NCBI GenBank assembly: GCA_965655465.1
Contig: CBFHGY010000062.1
Location: forward strand, 1 to 12,612
Length of the DNA stretch: 12,612 nucleotides
Source: VMCP01 sp965655465
GTDB lineage: Bacteria; Bacteroidota; Bacteroidia; NS11-12g; UBA955
Direction: 5' to 3'
Part shown: in pieces, positions 1-6,530 of the stretch
Position numbering within the stretch: position 1 is the first letter of the stretch
Layout: every line of letters starts with the position of its first letter
Made by a program: the position numbers and the translations under genes
Notes under the pieces: generated by a model
The model's database searches: none
The model's input: only the letters and a program-made list of their open reading frames with translations
Told to the model about the DNA's origin: nothing

Positions 1-1
1 A

Positions 2-313
2 TATCCAAAACCCGTTTTGGTTGTTGTGGGTATTTTGGAAGATGATATAATAGGAAAGCAATCAGACCGACGTGCAAGTAGCGGTTATATACCCAATTAC
101 CAATTCGATCATGTGTTCAGAGGGGTTGTCGGTTCAACAACAGGAGATACCTTGAGTACCGCTTTTACTGCTGCTGGACATACGGTTGAAAAACATTATT
201 TTATGAACAAATCAGACAAATGGAAATTAGAAAATTTAAGTTGTTTGGTTTGGATAATGGATGCAGAAACCAGAGAGGTTCTGCATTGTAAATCGGCTAA
301 ATTCAGTTTTTAA
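2..313 (+). CDS. Omp28-like protein, C-terminal fragment (5' end outside window)
   Basis: The frame is open from the first bases of the window, so this is the last 103 residues of a longer protein. A TTG at 17 lies inside the gene and is not a credible start. The fragment reads like the C-terminal half of Omp28-related Bacteroidota envelope proteins: a strand VVVGILEDDI, then a QxDHVFRG-like segment (YQFDHVFRGVVG), then a closing strand containing LENLSCLVWIMD and EVLHCKSAKF. The family is known as outer-membrane or exported proteins of unclear function, often with a thioredoxin-like N-terminal part, which is not visible here. There is no T9SS tail on this end. The TAA stop shares its last A with the ATG of the recombinase gene. 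The family call rests on motif resemblance only. Confidence 0.6.
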   Translation, partial: YPKPVLVVVGILEDDIIGKQSDRRASSGYIPNYQFDHVFRGVVGSTTGDTLSTAFTAAGHTVEKHYFMNKSDKWKLENLSCLVWIMDAETREVLHCKSAKFSF

Positions 314-1215
314 TGTTAACATGGGAAGATGCTCTTTTGGGCTTTTTAGCCCATTTGAAGCTCGAAAAATCCCTGTCGGATAACAGCGTAAAAGCGTACG
401 AGAGAGATCTGCAAAAACTCACAAATTGGTGTATAGCAAAGGGCGTATTTAACCCAATTTCTATTAACAAACAGGAACTCCAAGAGTTTTCTGCGTACAT
501 TGCCGATACCGGTGTGAAGGCTACCACCCAAGCCCGAATCCTAAGTGGGGTGAGGGCGTTTTTTAGATATTTGGCCTTGGAGGATTACATTGAACAGAGT
601 CCTGCAGATTTTCTCATATTTCCCAAAACTGGTCGCAAATTGCCAGCCGTGCTTTCCCCAGAGGAAATTGATGCCATGATTGGTAGTTTTGATCGCAGTA
701 CACTCGAAGGAGAACGCAATGTGGCGATGCTAGAGACCTTATATTCATGCGGTTTGAGGGTTTCAGAATTGATAAATTTAGGGCTAACGCAAATACACAA
801 ATCTGAGGGTTATATTCAAGTTATTGGCAAAGGCAATAAAGAACGCTTGGTACCCATTTCAGAGCGTGCATTGAAGCACATCTTCTTATTTGTAAATCAT
901 TATCGAGTGCTTTTGGACATAGATTCGAAACATCGAAATACGGTATTCTTAAGCGCCAAGGGTAAAGGATTATCGAGGCAGATGGTATTTTATGTAATTC
1001 GGAAAGCGGCATTTCATGCAGGGATACAAAAAATCATTTCTCCTCATTCATTGCGTCATAGCTTTGCGACGCATTTGGTAGAAGCGGGCGCAGATTTACG
1101 GGCAGTGCAAGAAATGCTGGGACATGAATCCATTACCACAACAGAAATTTACACACACCTAGATCGGGGGTATTTAGCAAAAACCCTTGAACAGTTTCAT
1201 CCACGGTCTAAATAA
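313..1215 (+). CDS. xerD: Tyrosine recombinase XerC/XerD family
   Basis: This 300-residue site-specific tyrosine recombinase is predicted to resolve chromosome dimers at dif during cell division, acting with a partner Xer protein and FtsK. Residues 1-90 form the N-terminal SAM-like core-binding domain, including the ARILSGVRAFFRYL helix. Residues 108-300 form the catalytic domain. All catalytic residues are visible: R149 in CGLRVSEL, K173 in GKGNKER, H245 and R248 in PHSLRHS, H271 in LGHES, and the nucleophile Y280 in TEIYTH. Length is normal for XerC/XerD. The ATG lies in a TAATG overlap with the upstream Omp28-like gene and no Shine-Dalgarno sequence is evident, suggesting translational coupling. 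XerD is preferred over XerC from overall resemblance to Bacteroidota XerD, but that assignment is not certain. There is no integron or phage context. Confidence 0.9.
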   Translation: MLTWEDALLGFLAHLKLEKSLSDNSVKAYERDLQKLTNWCIAKGVFNPISINKQELQEFSAYIADTGVKATTQARILSGVRAFFRYLALEDYIEQSPADFLIFPKTGRKLPAVLSPEEIDAMIGSFDRSTLEGERNVAMLETLYSCGLRVSELINLGLTQIHKSEGYIQVIGKGNKERLVPISERALKHIFLFVNHYRVLLDIDSKHRNTVFLSAKGKGLSRQMVFYVIRKAAFHAGIQKIISPHSLRHSFATHLVEAGADLRAVQEMLGHESITTTEIYTHLDRGYLAKTLEQFHPRSK

Positions 1216-1228
1216 GCGGAGCCGTAAT

Positions 1229-2257
1229 TTAATTAACAGAAAGAAATTCCTTAGCAGTTTTGGTTCCCTTTACGAAGTATGACCAAACTAAACTGCGGGG
1301 AATCATTCCCTTTAATTCAGAAAGTTGTGGGCGAATTGCACTTTTTTTCAATCCCGATTTTAATTGATCGTAAGCCCGGTGTGCCTTAATTATTTGAAGG
1401 GTATGCAGGGGTTTCCCTTGCATTAAAAAGAAAATTCCAGCCAAACCATCGAATAACTTACGCTGTAAAATTCTCTTTTTGAGATAAGCATCGGGAAGAT
1501 TTTTATGCAACATAATCAGGCTGTTGCGAAAGTTTAAAAAGGTCTTTTTCGGATTTTGGTTGGAAAGTGTAGCACCACCCATATGGTATACATGAGCAGT
1601 CGGACAGCTATAAATTCCTAGATTTAAACATTGAATTCGCCAGCATAAATCAATTTCCTCCATGTGTGCAAAAAAGGTTTCATCTAAACCTTCCACCCGA
1701 TTCCAAACGTCGCTTTTAATAAATAATGCAGCTCCAGAAGCCCAAAACAAGGGTATGGATTCGTTATATTGATTCTGGTCTATTTCAATATTGCCAAATA
1801 TACGCCCCAAACAAAAAGGAAACCCGAAATGATCGATATACCCGCCAGCGGCTCCCGCATATTCAAAATGTGTATGGCGTTTATAATCGAGAATTTTGGG
1901 TTGCGCAGCGGCAAAATCAGCATGGGACTGAGCGCATTTTACGAGCTCATGCAGCCATTCAGCATGTGCCGGCTCTGCATCGGAATTGAGCAAAACAAAA
2001 TATTCGGCATCGCAATATTTTAAGGCTTCATTATACCCTCCTGCGAATCCGTAATTTTCGGGAAGTTCAATAATGCGAATGGCATCTCCAAATTTTTCAC
2101 GCACATAAGCTACCGAAGAGTCCGTAGACGCATTGTCTGCCAGTACGATCTGTACATTTTCATACTGCGAAAATTGCAGTACTTTAGGCAAACATTGGGC
2201 AAGAATCTCACGCGTATTGTAGTTAAGTACTACGATATCTATGCGGGGTAAAGTCAT
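1229..2257 (-). CDS. Family 2 glycosyltransferase (GT-A fold)
   Basis: This predicted cytoplasmic or membrane-associated glycosyltransferase transfers a sugar from a nucleotide-sugar donor to an envelope glycan or protein-linked glycan. With the chosen start it has 342 residues. GT-A motifs appear in order: VVLNYNT at about 9-15, ADNASTD at 40-46, GFAGGYNEAL at 70-79, LLNSDAEP at 89-96 (the metal-binding SDA/DxD-type site), FWASGAALF at 171-179 and HMEEIDLCWR at about 198-207 (acidic catalytic-base region). It resembles rhamnosyltransferase-like GT2 proteins; donor and acceptor cannot be inferred. The frame stays open 21 residues further upstream, but those residues lie over the end of the preceding gene and the GT fold begins at MTLPRIDIVVLNYN. 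The chosen ATG shares one base with the upstream stop (TAATG), as expected for coupled translation. It is the last gene of a three-gene minus-strand cluster. Confidence 0.88.
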   Translation of the reverse strand: MTLPRIDIVVLNYNTREILAQCLPKVLQFSQYENVQIVLADNASTDSSVAYVREKFGDAIRIIELPENYGFAGGYNEALKYCDAEYFVLLNSDAEPAHAEWLHELVKCAQSHADFAAAQPKILDYKRHTHFEYAGAAGGYIDHFGFPFCLGRIFGNIEIDQNQYNESIPLFWASGAALFIKSDVWNRVEGLDETFFAHMEEIDLCWRIQCLNLGIYSCPTAHVYHMGGATLSNQNPKKTFLNFRNSLIMLHKNLPDAYLKKRILQRKLFDGLAGIFFLMQGKPLHTLQIIKAHRAYDQLKSGLKKSAIRPQLSELKGMIPRSLVWSYFVKGTKTAKEFLSVN

Positions 2258-2619
2258 TAGGCTACCTTGAAAGGCACAAATATAAAGTTGGAAAGGGGTC
2301 CCGACAACCACAATACGCAATACTGTTTGAGGGGGTCCCCTGCTGCTTTTTTAAAGTCAGCCACTTTGTCAGATTGGATAATTTTCAGCTCGATGAGTCG
2401 CTCTACCGTTGTAGCATTTATGCTATAGGTAAAACCAAACTCGGTTCTGTCGAAGAGCAATTCTCCAATTTGGGCGTTTTCTTGGTGCGCAACGTAAATC
2501 GGAATTTCGGTAAACCCTCCTTGTATCATTTCTTGGGATACTTCTTTCAACTCTTTGGAGATCCCTTTTAATTGCAATTTTAGGATTTCCAATTGCGCGC
2601 GTACTTCGGTTTCATTCAT
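2257..2619 (-). CDS. Conserved hypothetical protein, 120 aa
   Basis: I do not recognise a named family. The 120-residue protein has no signal peptide or membrane segment and is probably cytoplasmic. Residues 1-32 are a charged amphipathic helix with heptad-like spacing (EILKLQLKGISKELKEVSQEM), suggesting a short coiled coil. Residues 35-75 look like beta strands (TEIPIYVAH, IGELLFDRTEFGFTYSINAT), followed by a helix (TVERLIELKII), an acidic and lysine-rich helix, and a final strand around YCVLWLSGPLSNFIFVPF. Similar small proteins occur in Bacteroidota as unannotated single-domain proteins, from memory only. It starts two bases after the stop of the propeller gene and its stop overlaps the glycosyltransferase start, so the three genes are very likely co-transcribed. 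Confidence 0.75.
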   Translation of the reverse strand: MNETEVRAQLEILKLQLKGISKELKEVSQEMIQGGFTEIPIYVAHQENAQIGELLFDRTEFGFTYSINATTVERLIELKIIQSDKVADFKKAAGDPLKQYCVLWLSGPLSNFIFVPFKVA

Positions 2620-2621
2620 AA

Positions 2622-5093
2622 TTAGGGCTTGATTATACGTTCCGTTTTAACAATTCCTTGTGCATGAATTTGAATAAAATAAACTCCTTTCGGAAGGGCA
2701 TCTATAGTAAGTTTACATGTTTTCTGCTGACCCGCATTTTGTTGGAAGACCTCTGAACCCTGTAAGTTGAATACCTTGATATGGCTCATGGGCTTGCTGC
2801 AATTTATTTGAATGAATTCAGAAGCAGGATTGGGATAAATGCGCACCTGTGCTTTTTCTACGTTTACTGTAGATGTCTGAACATCTTTCAATTTCAAATA
2901 CCACATTCCTCGGCCATGGGTAAAAGCAAAAAGACTTCTATCGGAATTACGGATTTTAACTTCATGCACCGCAACACTCGGGATACTCATTTCTTTGTTC
3001 CATGTTTTACCGCCGTCAAGGGTATAATATAAACCGAAATCGGTGCCTGCGAAAATATAATGTTCAGGACTTCGCGGATCGACGGCAACGCTGTTAACCG
3101 GTAGACCCTTCGGCAAATTGGCAGATATGTCTTCCCAAACGGGATTTGCAGAATCTAAATTACTCACTTTCCAGATTCTAGAGGTATCGCTATAATTGCT
3201 AAAAGCGCAAAAAATTTGATATTTATTTTTTGGATTTACTTCAATATAATTCAAGAAATCATTGGTAATAACCGACGGTACACTTGCATTAAAATTGACA
3301 TCTGTTCCGACTTCAGTTGCGGCATTTTCTAGTTTGTAAAGTTGTGCGGCATTCCCTCCGAAATACATAACGGGATTGGGATCTTCGCTGATACCAATGG
3401 CTTTTAATCCGGAACGGGTAGTCGTATTTACCCTTTGCCAATTCTCTCCACCATCAACCGAACGGTGCACACCTCGATTTGTTCGGTAAAATAACATGTA
3501 TTGGTCTGCCTCGTTCATATTATAGGCGTTGATAAAACTCACCCCTTCACTGGTAAACGCTTGAGCACTGATATTGTAAAATTGCTGTGGCCCAGATTTG
3601 AAATTATCGACTCTTCGTATTCCTTCATTTTGAGTGGATAAATAAGCAACATCTCCATCTTGTTGACCAATGTGTGCGTAGGCGCCGTCACCACCGAAGG
3701 TGAATTCAGTAACAAATCGCCTGCGTCCAACATGGGTTCCATTATCTTGAGCACCCGCAATACATTCCAAACCTGAAAATCCAGGTCCACCTGCATAAAA
3801 TTGGGTTACACGGTATCCAAAATTGGCATCTTTAATGGTGGTAGCGCTTCCCCAACGTAAAAAATAAACCCCACCATCACTTCCGATAGCATATTCATTT
3901 TTGGTTTGATTGAATCCTGCAAAAGAATGATGATCGGCGTGGGTTCCGTTAATACGCGTCCAAGACTGCCCGCCGTTCATTGAATATGCCGCATTCACCC
4001 CACCGGCTACAATTTGATTGCTGTCGTGAGGGCTATTTCCTAATAAAACACAATAGCGTTGGTAACCTGCTCCAATGGTGGTAGGAGTGGTACGTTGCGT
4101 CCATGTTCGACCACCGTCGCTACTTTTGTAAAAGGCTAATGGAGGATCTGAGAATCCAAAACCTTCAAATAATGCATACACTACATTCGGATAGGCCGCA
4201 CAATTTGCCATTTGGATCCGACGGAAATTAGAAGGGCGGTTAGGAAAGGTTAAAACCTGCCATGAATTGCTGTTTCCGTTAGAATCTGAAGCCAAAACTC
4301 CATTAGCATGCATACTTATAAGTATGCGTTTATTGGGAAGTACTAAAATATCGTTTACTTGACGGTTTCCACCGTTATAGGCTTTTTCCCAAGTTTTGCC
4401 TGCATCTATACTGCGATATAAACCCTGAGAATTGGTTCCAACAAACAGGGTATTGGAATCGTCTAAACTGTGGGCGATATCCCAAATTTCATCCATCCCT
4501 GTCAGGCCTTCAGTAGAGGCTAATTGTTGGAACGTTTGACCTCTATCTGTGGATTTGAAAACACCGTTTCCACTTACATCCGCCGAATTGGCCCGGCTTT
4601 CCCCCGTTCCATAATAAATAATGTCGTGATTAAAGGGGTTGGAAGTAATGCAAGAAGGCATCATAGACGTTTCATGTTCATTTACGGGTTCCCAAGAACT
4701 GCCTTTATTCGTGCTGCGCCAAATCCCTCCCGAAATTCCTCCTGCCAATAAATGTTGGTCGTTCTCCGGATCAATCCAAAGTCCTCGTGTACGACCTCCT
4801 ACAGAAACGGGCCCTACTTCTATAATGGTATCGAAAATAGGGGAGTTACTGCGCTTATTTATAAGGATATTATTCAAGTCCCACTTGCGCCAAGAGCTGC
4901 GCAACCATTTAGGGATAATTCCATTTTTATTTTGTTTTTCTAATTTCCATTGTTCAAAATAACCCGGATGTGAACCTTTCGTTTCTCTTGGGGTGTTATT
5001 GTTCAAACGGTTCCCCGTTTGGTACAAACCTATGCCAATTAAAGATATCGTGAAAAATGAAAATAATAAGGAATATAATCCGCGTTTCTGCAT
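2622..5093 (-). CDS. T9SS-exported Asp-box (BNR/VPS10-like) beta-propeller protein
   Basis: This 823-residue secreted or surface protein starts with a basic, hydrophobic signal peptide (MQKRGLYSLLFSFFTISLIGIG). Its body carries seven Asp-box motifs of the form S/T-x-D/N-x-G-x-S/T/N-W/F, near residues 127, 181, 228, 324, 371, 545 and 691, typical of BNR/sortilin-type propellers; the uneven spacing suggests two propeller units. The propeller ends with FTHGRGMWYLKL. Residues about 749-823 are a type A T9SS sorting domain: VRIYPNPAS, IKVFNLQGSEVF, then LPKGVYFIQI and a basic end. Such proteins are often labelled glycosyl hydrolases, but I see no sialidase FRIP motif or obvious catalytic site, so a binding or structural role is as likely. 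A TTG 13 codons upstream was rejected: the ATG gives a cleaner signal peptide and sits next to a promoter box. It is the first gene of the minus-strand cluster. Confidence 0.9.
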   Translation of the reverse strand: MQKRGLYSLLFSFFTISLIGIGLYQTGNRLNNNTPRETKGSHPGYFEQWKLEKQNKNGIIPKWLRSSWRKWDLNNILINKRSNSPIFDTIIEVGPVSVGGRTRGLWIDPENDQHLLAGGISGGIWRSTNKGSSWEPVNEHETSMMPSCITSNPFNHDIIYYGTGESRANSADVSGNGVFKSTDRGQTFQQLASTEGLTGMDEIWDIAHSLDDSNTLFVGTNSQGLYRSIDAGKTWEKAYNGGNRQVNDILVLPNKRILISMHANGVLASDSNGNSNSWQVLTFPNRPSNFRRIQMANCAAYPNVVYALFEGFGFSDPPLAFYKSSDGGRTWTQRTTPTTIGAGYQRYCVLLGNSPHDSNQIVAGGVNAAYSMNGGQSWTRINGTHADHHSFAGFNQTKNEYAIGSDGGVYFLRWGSATTIKDANFGYRVTQFYAGGPGFSGLECIAGAQDNGTHVGRRRFVTEFTFGGDGAYAHIGQQDGDVAYLSTQNEGIRRVDNFKSGPQQFYNISAQAFTSEGVSFINAYNMNEADQYMLFYRTNRGVHRSVDGGENWQRVNTTTRSGLKAIGISEDPNPVMYFGGNAAQLYKLENAATEVGTDVNFNASVPSVITNDFLNYIEVNPKNKYQIFCAFSNYSDTSRIWKVSNLDSANPVWEDISANLPKGLPVNSVAVDPRSPEHYIFAGTDFGLYYTLDGGKTWNKEMSIPSVAVHEVKIRNSDRSLFAFTHGRGMWYLKLKDVQTSTVNVEKAQVRIYPNPASEFIQINCSKPMSHIKVFNLQGSEVFQQNAGQQKTCKLTIDALPKGVYFIQIHAQGIVKTERIIKP

Positions 5094-5097
5094 TCCA

Positions 5098-5105
5098 CAA
5101 ATATA
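5098..5105 (-). promoter_or_regulatory. Bacteroidota -7 element for the propeller-protein cluster
   Basis: The minus strand reads TATATTTG, a perfect match to the Bacteroidota TAnnTTTG -7 consensus, followed by TGGA and then the ATG at 5093. The expected transcription start falls at or within a base or two of the ATG, so the mRNA would be nearly leaderless. A TTGACA at 5132-5127 lies 24 bases upstream of the box (counted from TTG), slightly long for a -33 TTG element. The prediction is from sequence only. Confidence 0.55.
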
Positions 5106-5187
5106 AGAACGTTTCCCTGCTCGATTTGTCAAAACATTATCACGGAACTTCTGTTCTATAGATTAATTTTAGTGTAAATTGCAAACA

Positions 5188-6456
5188 ATGAAAAAGGTAT
5201 TTAAAATATCATTATGGGTTTTATTTGGATTGGTGATCTACGGTGTGCTGTATTTTTCCCCCTATAAATATTTGATAAAAGGCGTTAAACTTACGTATTT
5301 ACAGGGTACAAATTCTGCACATTTTACCGATTGGTATGGATTTGATACCCGGGTAATATCAAATGAATCTGTAACAAGCGAAGCTTTCGAAATTGTAAAA
5401 TCGAACAACAATGTGGTTTTAAGTGATACACTTTTGAATATGCTCGAGGAAACTGAATCTGGGTCTTATTTGGTGTATCGCAACGATACCCTGGTGCACG
5501 AATCTTATTACAATGGCTTTAGCGACACCCATCATTTAAATTCATTTTCTATGGCAAAAACCTTTACCACCTTACTCGTTGAAAAGGCCATCGAATTGGG
5601 ATATATTACCTCTTGGGATGCCAAAGCGAAAGACTATTTACCATGGTTGAAAGGTCCATTTTCGGATAGGGTTACACTACGCCACTTGTCTACCATGACG
5701 GCAGGTTTAGATTGGGATGAACATTACACTTCGCCTTTTAGCATTACGGCGGAAGCCTATTACACCGAGGATATTGAATCGGTAATGCGCAATTTAGAAA
5801 TTATCAATGAACCGGGCCAAACGTGGAAATACCAGAGTGGAGCTACCCAATTATTGACTTTTGTTTTGAGGGAAGCTATTAGAACGCCAAGAACACTAGT
5901 GAGAGAACCTCTTCAAATGGATACGTCGCTTCAAACGACCCTCAGATTAAACGAATTGAAAAATGAACCAAATTTGAGTTCTCCTTCAAAGGGCGCCTTT
6001 AAATCGTATAAAAGTGTTAGTGAATTTGCCAGTGAACAAATTTGGATTCCTTTGGGAATGGAAAGTACGGCCATGTGGTCTTTAGATCATGCTAATGGCA
6101 ATGAATTGGGCTTTTGTTGTTTGAATGCAATCAGTAGAGATTTTGGCCGCTTGGGGCTATGGATGTTGCACCAAGGTAGGTGGGGGAATGCTCGCGTAGA
6201 TTCTTCATTCGTGGCACTTGCAACTAAGCCATATAAGGACAAGCGATATGGACATTCCTTTTGGATAAGTAACGAAACTCCAGTGCCCTTTTATTATTTT
6301 CAGGGTTTAAATGGGCAGTATATTTGTGTTATTCCATCCAAGAATATGGTGGTAGTACGCACGGGTAAGAAAATAAAACGCATGGAAGGCGACAATTTGG
6401 TATTTTCTTGTGTTAGGACCTATGTTTCTGAGGCTGTTCGATTATTTGGAAACTAA
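5188..6456 (+). CDS. Membrane-anchored serine hydrolase, class C beta-lactamase / NylB fold (S12)
   Basis: This 422-residue protein has one N-terminal hydrophobic segment (about 6-24), probably an uncleaved anchor holding the catalytic domain in the periplasm. The PF00144-type fold shows S121-M-A-K124 (nucleophile and general base), Y215-Q-S217 (YxN/YxS motif) and, in place of KTG, a GLNGQYICV segment near 373-381, as in 6-aminohexanoate-dimer hydrolase (NylB) relatives whose catalytic set is Ser-Lys-Tyr. Substrate is unknown; such proteins include esterases, peptidases and amide hydrolases, and resistance should not be assumed. A TTG three codons earlier is less likely than the ATG. About 40 polar residues (about 231-274) interrupt the point where related proteins run directly from LREA.G to KSVSEFASEQIW. 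It diverges from the propeller cluster and converges on aconitase. Confidence 0.85.
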   Translation: MKKVFKISLWVLFGLVIYGVLYFSPYKYLIKGVKLTYLQGTNSAHFTDWYGFDTRVISNESVTSEAFEIVKSNNNVVLSDTLLNMLEETESGSYLVYRNDTLVHESYYNGFSDTHHLNSFSMAKTFTTLLVEKAIELGYITSWDAKAKDYLPWLKGPFSDRVTLRHLSTMTAGLDWDEHYTSPFSITAEAYYTEDIESVMRNLEIINEPGQTWKYQSGATQLLTFVLREAIRTPRTLVREPLQMDTSLQTTLRLNELKNEPNLSSPSKGAFKSYKSVSEFASEQIWIPLGMESTAMWSLDHANGNELGFCCLNAISRDFGRLGLWMLHQGRWGNARVDSSFVALATKPYKDKRYGHSFWISNETPVPFYYFQGLNGQYICVIPSKNMVVVRTGKKIKRMEGDNLVFSCVRTYVSEAVRLFGN

Positions 6457-6478
6457 AATTCGTAAATAGATAAGCAAA

Positions 6479-6516
6479 AAAAAGAGGGGGAATTCGATAG
6501 AATTCCCCCTCTTTTT
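6479..6516. terminator. Bidirectional intrinsic terminator between hydrolase and aconitase genes
   Basis: A perfect 17-bp inverted repeat (arms 6479-6495 and 6500-6516) encloses a four-base GATA loop. The arm core is GAGGGGGAATTC. A run of eight A (6476-6483) on the left and five T (6512-6516) on the right give a U-tract for transcripts from either direction. It sits in the 74-base gap between two convergent genes, so it should terminate both. Confidence 0.92.
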
Positions 6517-6530
6517 ATAAATACAGTCAA

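Noticed and set aside
313..1215. Treating the tyrosine recombinase as a phage or integron integrase.
   Set aside because: Length and motifs fit XerC/XerD and there is no att-like repeat, tRNA, cassette array or phage gene nearby.
1203..1225. Possible hairpin between xerD and the glycosyltransferase (ACGG ... CCGT).
   Set aside because: Only four base pairs around a long loop and no T-tract; not a credible terminator.
2258..2320. A 21-residue upstream extension of the glycosyltransferase (start at 2320).
   Set aside because: It overlaps the 3' end of the 120-residue gene, adds residues unlike the GT-A fold start, and the ATG at 2257 forms a TAATG coupling junction.
4639..4962. A plus-strand open frame of 107 codons antisense to the propeller gene.
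   Set aside because: The opposite strand carries clear Asp-box and domain-level signal; this frame has no recognisable motif or start context.
5094..5132. TTG start 13 codons upstream of the propeller protein's ATG.
   Set aside because: It would place charged residues and a cysteine ahead of the signal peptide and would put the TATATTTG promoter box inside the coding region.
5188..6456. Reading the two S12 hydrolases as antibiotic-resistance beta-lactamases.
   Set aside because: The fold covers esterases, peptidases and amide hydrolases; the third motif is not KTG and the context is not that of resistance genes (no AmpR regulator, no mobile element).
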